Below, piece by piece: positions 50,622 to 52,390 of a stretch of DNA of 52,390 nucleotides. The position numbers and the translations under genes were made by a program. Below the pieces are notes generated by a model. It worked only from the letters and a program-made list of their open reading frames with translations, was not told the DNA's origin and made no database searches. This stretch comes from a virus: IMG/VR virus record IMGVR_UViG_3300027970_000038, positions 1 to 52,390 of that record; one strand, given 5' to 3'. The number at the start of each line of letters is the position of its first letter. The stretch's first letter is position 1.

Positions 50622-50695
50622 TGGGGGATAGCACAATTTGGTAGTGCGTCGGTTTTTGGTACCGAAGGTTCTAGGTTCGAGCCCTAGTCCCCCAG
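50622..50695 (+). tRNA. tRNA-Gln (UUG)
   Basis: Acceptor TGGGGGA/TCCCCCA, D arm GCAC/GTGC, anticodon stem TCGGT/ACCGA with loop TTTTGGT (anticodon TTG), T arm CTAGG/CCTAG with TTCGAGC. No CCA is encoded. The acceptor helix continues outward for 11 more perfect pairs (about 50611-50706). Confidence 0.9.
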
Positions 50696-50720
50696 CACAA
50701 TCCTCTCGGTACCATAAAAG

Positions 50721-50796
50721 GCCGCCTTAACTCAGTTGGTAGAGTATCTGTCTAGTAATCAGAATGTCGGCGGTTCGATTCCGTCAGGCGGCACCA
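50721..50796 (+). tRNA. tRNA-Thr with AGT anticodon
   Basis: Acceptor GCCGCCT/AGGCGGC, A, CCA; T arm GGCGG/CCGTC with TTCGATT. The body is that of tRNA-Thr. The anticodon loop reads CTAGTAA (anticodon AGT instead of the usual TGT or GGT), and the last stem pair is T-T. Confidence 0.85.
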
Positions 50797-50810
50797 TTAC
50801 TCATTATAAT

Positions 50811-50889
50811 GCATCTGTATGCCGCCTGTCTTCGAAACAGGAGAAAGCTAATTGGATACATGTAGGTTCGAGTCCTACCAGATGCGCCA
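50811..50889 (+). tRNA. Unusual tRNA, Arg (UCG) anticodon, D arm displaced
   Basis: Acceptor GCATCTG/CAGATGC, G, CCA; anticodon stem CCTGT/ACAGG, loop CTTCGAA; T arm GTAGG/CCTAC with TTCGAGT. Only 7 nt separate the acceptor and anticodon stems, so there is no D arm. A D-loop-like AGCTAATTGGATA lies after the anticodon arm instead, in a 20-nt variable region. Confidence 0.6.
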
Positions 50890-50907
50890 ATCTTTATTAT
50901 TCTTTAT

Positions 50908-50992
50908 GGGCACGAGGCTCTACGGTGGAGCAACTGACTTTTAATCAGTCGAGATTTATCTCAAGTGGGTTCGACTCCCACCGTGCCCTCCA
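50908..50992 (+). tRNA. tRNA-Lys (UUU) with long variable arm
   Basis: Acceptor GGGCACG/CGTGCCC, T, CCA; D arm GCTC/GAGC; anticodon stem ACTGA/TCAGT with loop CTTTTAA; T arm GTGGG/CCCAC. The 15-nt variable region forms GAGA-TTTA-TCTC, a class II feature not expected in tRNA-Lys. Confidence 0.8.
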
Positions 50993-51005
50993 CCTATTTT
51001 GAATT

Positions 51006-51054
51006 CCTTTTAACAAATTGTTAAAAGGAGGTTCAAATCCTTCTATCTGCACCA
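51006..51054 (+). other. Orphan 3' half of a tRNA
   Basis: T arm GGAGG/CCTTC with TTCAAAT, then TATCTGC, A and CCA. The matching 5' strand GCAGATA is not upstream. Instead a perfect 10-bp hairpin (51006-51015 with 51019-51028, loop AAT) abuts the T arm. A decayed tRNA or a trans-acting half. Confidence 0.55.
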
Positions 51055-51059
51055 ACAAC

Positions 51060-51134
51060 GGGTCTATAGTTCATTGGTAGAACGCTGTCCTGACTCGACA
51101 GAGGTGGAAGGTTCAATTCCTTCTAGACCCACCA
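51060..51134 (+). tRNA. tRNA-Val (GAC)
   Basis: Acceptor GGGTCTA/TAGACCC, A, CCA; D arm GTTC/GAAC; anticodon stem CTGTC/GACAG with loop CTGACTC; T arm GGAAG/CTTCC with GTTCAATT-type loop. Position 37 is T where a purine is usual. Confidence 0.85.
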
Positions 51135-51142
51135 AAGTTTAT

Positions 51143-51203
51143 GGGGCCGTCTTGTATGTCTATATTCCAAAAATAGAAGTAACCAAGAGAAAAATACGGT
51201 CCC
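51143..51203 (+). other. tRNA-like hairpin RNA without T loop
   Basis: GGGGCCG pairs with CGGTCCC (7 bp, one G-T) and encloses TCTTG/CAAGA and a TCTAT/ATAGA hairpin whose loop contains CCA, as in a Trp anticodon. No D or T arm and no CCA end. Degenerate tRNA or other small RNA. Confidence 0.35.
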
Positions 51204-51211
51204 GCTAATTA

Positions 51212-51330
51212 AACGATGTCAAAAATAATTCTCAAGCAGGCAACTTTTTGGTTGACATTATTCCTGTTATGTCGTACATTGAGAATATAGAGAGTGACAA
51301 AAGAAGTTCTCTCGTTCTTTGACATCGTTA
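51212..51330. repeat. 12-bp perfect inverted repeat around a promoter
   Basis: AACGATGTCAAA (51212-51223) and TTTGACATCGTT (51319-51330) flank the promoter at 51252. Either a long-range stem or an invertible-segment layout. Confidence 0.5.
51252..51280 (+). promoter_or_regulatory. Sigma70-type promoter of the RNA array
   Basis: TTGACA at 51252, 17-nt spacer, TACATT at 51275. No protein gene follows, so it transcribes the tRNA-like array and the tRNAs beyond. Confidence 0.65.
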
Positions 51331-51337
51331 GAAAATA

Positions 51338-51581
51338 ATAAGTCTCTTGCGAGACTTATTAGATGAATGCTACGTTGAGCCACCCAAAGGCTCATAACCG
51401 TACAAAGGTTTTTGTGGGTTCAATTCCCACGTGCGGGGTTTGGGAACGTAGTATTCTTCTAATAAGTATCGTGTGAGACTTATTAGATGAACATTCTGAG
51501 CCGCAAGTTTTGATGCTTGAGGAATGCAGACAGTAGAGATGAGCGATCTACCGGAATGTTCTTCTAATAAGTATCGTATGG
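51338..51581 (+). ncRNA. Tandem tRNA-like units held in repeated long stems
   Basis: Unit 1: 51355-51377 pairs with 51446-51468 (23 bp, one G-U and one U-U). Its core has GAGCC/GGCTC, AACC/GGTT with a 7-nt loop GTACAAA, and a true T arm GTGGG/CCCAC with TTCAATT. Unit 2: 51479-51497 pairs with 51555-51573 (18 of 19) around a different core. The AATAAGTxTC and GAGACTTATTAGATGAA segments repeat; neighbouring copies can also form short hairpins (51338-51361 perfect, 51462-51485 one mismatch), which exclude the long stems. Function unknown. Confidence 0.55.
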
Positions 51582-51767
51582 TCTGGTGTTCTTAGAAAGG
51601 GAGTTCCTGCTAAGTGGCGAACTCTTTTGCTCTGACCAGCAACGGAGAGGATAGGTCAGTATCCTAGGGAAGTGCAATTCTTCCAAGCATTAACAATAAG
51701 GGTCGCAATCAGCCGAACCAATGATTGTGTGATTGAAGGTAATATGGTTCCTTCTTCCGAATGTTAC
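51582..51767 (+). other. Structured spacer with no gene
   Basis: Contains nested TGGTC/GACCA and GAGTTC/GAACTC stems, AGGATA/TATCCT, and a T-arm-like GGAAG/CTTCC with loop TGCAATT, but no complete cloverleaf. TAAGGGT here pairs with ACCCTTA after tRNA-Phe. Confidence 0.3.
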
Positions 51768-51843
51768 GCCGAAATAGCTGATGTGGTCTTAGCGCCTGAT
51801 TGAAGCTCAGGAGATGCTCGTTCGATCCGGGCTTTCGGCACCA
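51768..51843 (+). tRNA. tRNA-Phe (GAA)
   Basis: Acceptor GCCGAAA/TTTCGGC, A, CCA; anticodon stem CCTGA/TCAGG with loop TTGAAGC; T arm GCTCG/CGGGC with TTCGATC. Confidence 0.9.
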
Positions 51844-51878
51844 AGAATAACCCTTACTGTTACAGTAAGGTAAAGAAT

Positions 51879-51961
51879 GCGAGTATGGCGAAATTGGTAG
51901 ACGCACTAGTTTTAGGTACTAGCGGGCAACCGTGGGGGTTCGAGTCCCTCTACTCGCACCA
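51879..51961 (+). tRNA. tRNA-Leu (UAG)
   Basis: Class II. Acceptor GCGAGTA/TACTCGC, A, CCA; anticodon stem CTAGT/ACTAG with loop TTTAGGT; T arm GGGGG/CCCTC with TTCGAGT; variable arm CGGGCAACCGT. Confidence 0.92.
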
Positions 51962-52049
51962 ACCATAAGCAGTACCGTCTGCTGAACCAATATCGGATTG
52001 AGATTAAGTTCTCTTGGTGGGTATTGAAAACAAAACGGTTCAATTTATT

Positions 52050-52134
52050 GCCCCGATGGTGGAATCGGTAGACGCGGAAGATTCAAAATCTTTTGCCGCA
52101 AGGCGTGGGGGTTCAAGTCCCTCTCGGGGCACCA
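52050..52134 (+). tRNA. tRNA-Leu (CAA)
   Basis: Class II. Acceptor GCCCCGA/TCGGGGC, A, CCA; anticodon loop TTCAAAA; T arm with TTCAAGT; variable arm TGCCGCAAGGCG. Confidence 0.92.
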
Positions 52135-52139
52135 AGTTT

Positions 52140-52263
52140 GTAGTGGGTGTTGGAAGTATTAGTCACAGAGCCTAGGCTGGCCAGTTGAATCTCTGTAAAG
52201 GATGACGGTTCAAGTACGTATCATAGCAACCATCTGACGATGACTTCAACAACTAACCCTACC
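52140..52263 (+). other. Structured region, possible decayed tRNA-like unit
   Basis: The ends pair imperfectly (GTAG..GGGT..GAAGT with ACTTC..ACCCTAC) around ACAGAG/CTCTGT and a GGTTCAAGT phrase. It resembles the stem-enclosed units at 51.3-51.6 kb but is too degenerate for a firm call. Confidence 0.25.
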
Positions 52264-52327
52264 GACCGGCGCTTCTAATTGGTCGATAATGCTGCTGATG
52301 TTGTGGTACAGCAGGCCCACTATAAAG

Positions 52328-52335
52328 CATAAATA
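52328..52335 (+). promoter_or_regulatory. Late promoter, CATAAATA
   Basis: 17 nt before the ATG at 52353; the leader has GGGAGGG. Confidence 0.55.
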
Positions 52336-52352
52336 TTCATGGGAGGGTTCCT

Positions 52353-52390
52353 ATGAAGAAACTAGCAATATTGTTTTTGTTCTTAGTGCT
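52353..52390 (+). CDS. Start of a signal-peptide protein (cut by window end)
   Basis: MKKLAILFLFLVL followed by the window edge: two lysines and a hydrophobic run, the start of a signal peptide or lipoprotein signal. Late promoter and strong ribosome site. Confidence 0.6.
   Translation, partial: MKKLAILFLFLV

Noticed and set aside
50736-51002. 88-residue frame across the tRNA genes
   Set aside because: It runs through three tRNAs and has no ribosome site.
51338-51573. CRISPR-like array
   Set aside because: Repeats are few, form extended stems with their own spacers, and no cas genes are present.

Overview
The window reads as part of a large T4-like (myovirus) bacteriophage genome, almost all on the + strand. 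The signature genes are the ssDNA-binding protein gp32, the recombinase UvsX and its mediator UvsY, the large terminase (gp17/TerL), dihydrofolate reductase with thymidylate synthase, a spanin pair, fibre and virion proteins, T4-type late promoters (TATAAATA and close variants) and a tRNA cluster. The host is probably an alphaproteobacterium: the phage carries a circularly permuted, two-piece tmRNA with the tag ANDNDSIMDMRLAA, a design and tag start typical of that class. That is an inference, since permuted tmRNAs also occur in a few other lineages.

Layout. 1-3.1 kb: tail-fibre and virion proteins (the first is cut by the window edge). 3.1-12.6 kb: a tightly overlapping, operon-like run of sugar and glycan genes (several glycosyltransferase-like proteins, a radical SAM enzyme, a GDP-mannose 3,5-epimerase-like enzyme, two methyltransferases). 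12.7-17.5 kb: small unknown genes, then a 1318-residue protein with about a dozen FDFSWxPD modules and an internal 402-bp duplication. 17.5-19.7 kb: the tmRNA, an LpxH-like phosphoesterase and a RimK-like ATP-grasp ligase. 19.8-23.2 kb: late genes including a nucleotidyltransferase/peptidoglycan-binding/GNAT fusion. 23.2-27.4 kb: a MoxR ATPase and VWA-protein pair separated by an antisense homing endonuclease. 27.4-32.5 kb: folA, thyA and two more sugar genes. 32.5-35.5 kb: spanins, a virion protein and two proteins with capsid-targeting-like N-termini. 35.5-38.8 kb: terL fractured by a split intein with a free-standing endonuclease gene between the halves. 39-44 kb: a large late protein, gp32, uvsX and uvsY. 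44-50 kb: many small genes behind separate sigma70-type promoters, including a peroxiredoxin and an AhpD-like protein without its catalytic cysteines. 50.3-52.3 kb: eight tRNAs plus odd tRNA-like structures. The window ends in the first codons of a secreted or membrane protein.

Two promoter systems stand out. Sigma70-like promoters (TTGACA, exactly 17 nt, TATATT-like) precede moxR, the VWA gene, gp32, the tmRNA and small genes. T4-type late boxes precede structural genes. In seven cases the late box lies exactly 5 nt before the ATG, which predicts leaderless late mRNAs. The strongest candidates for unusual biology are the fractured terL, the permuted phage tmRNA, the leaderless late genes, and the array of tRNA-like cores held in long repeated stems at 51.3-51.6 kb.
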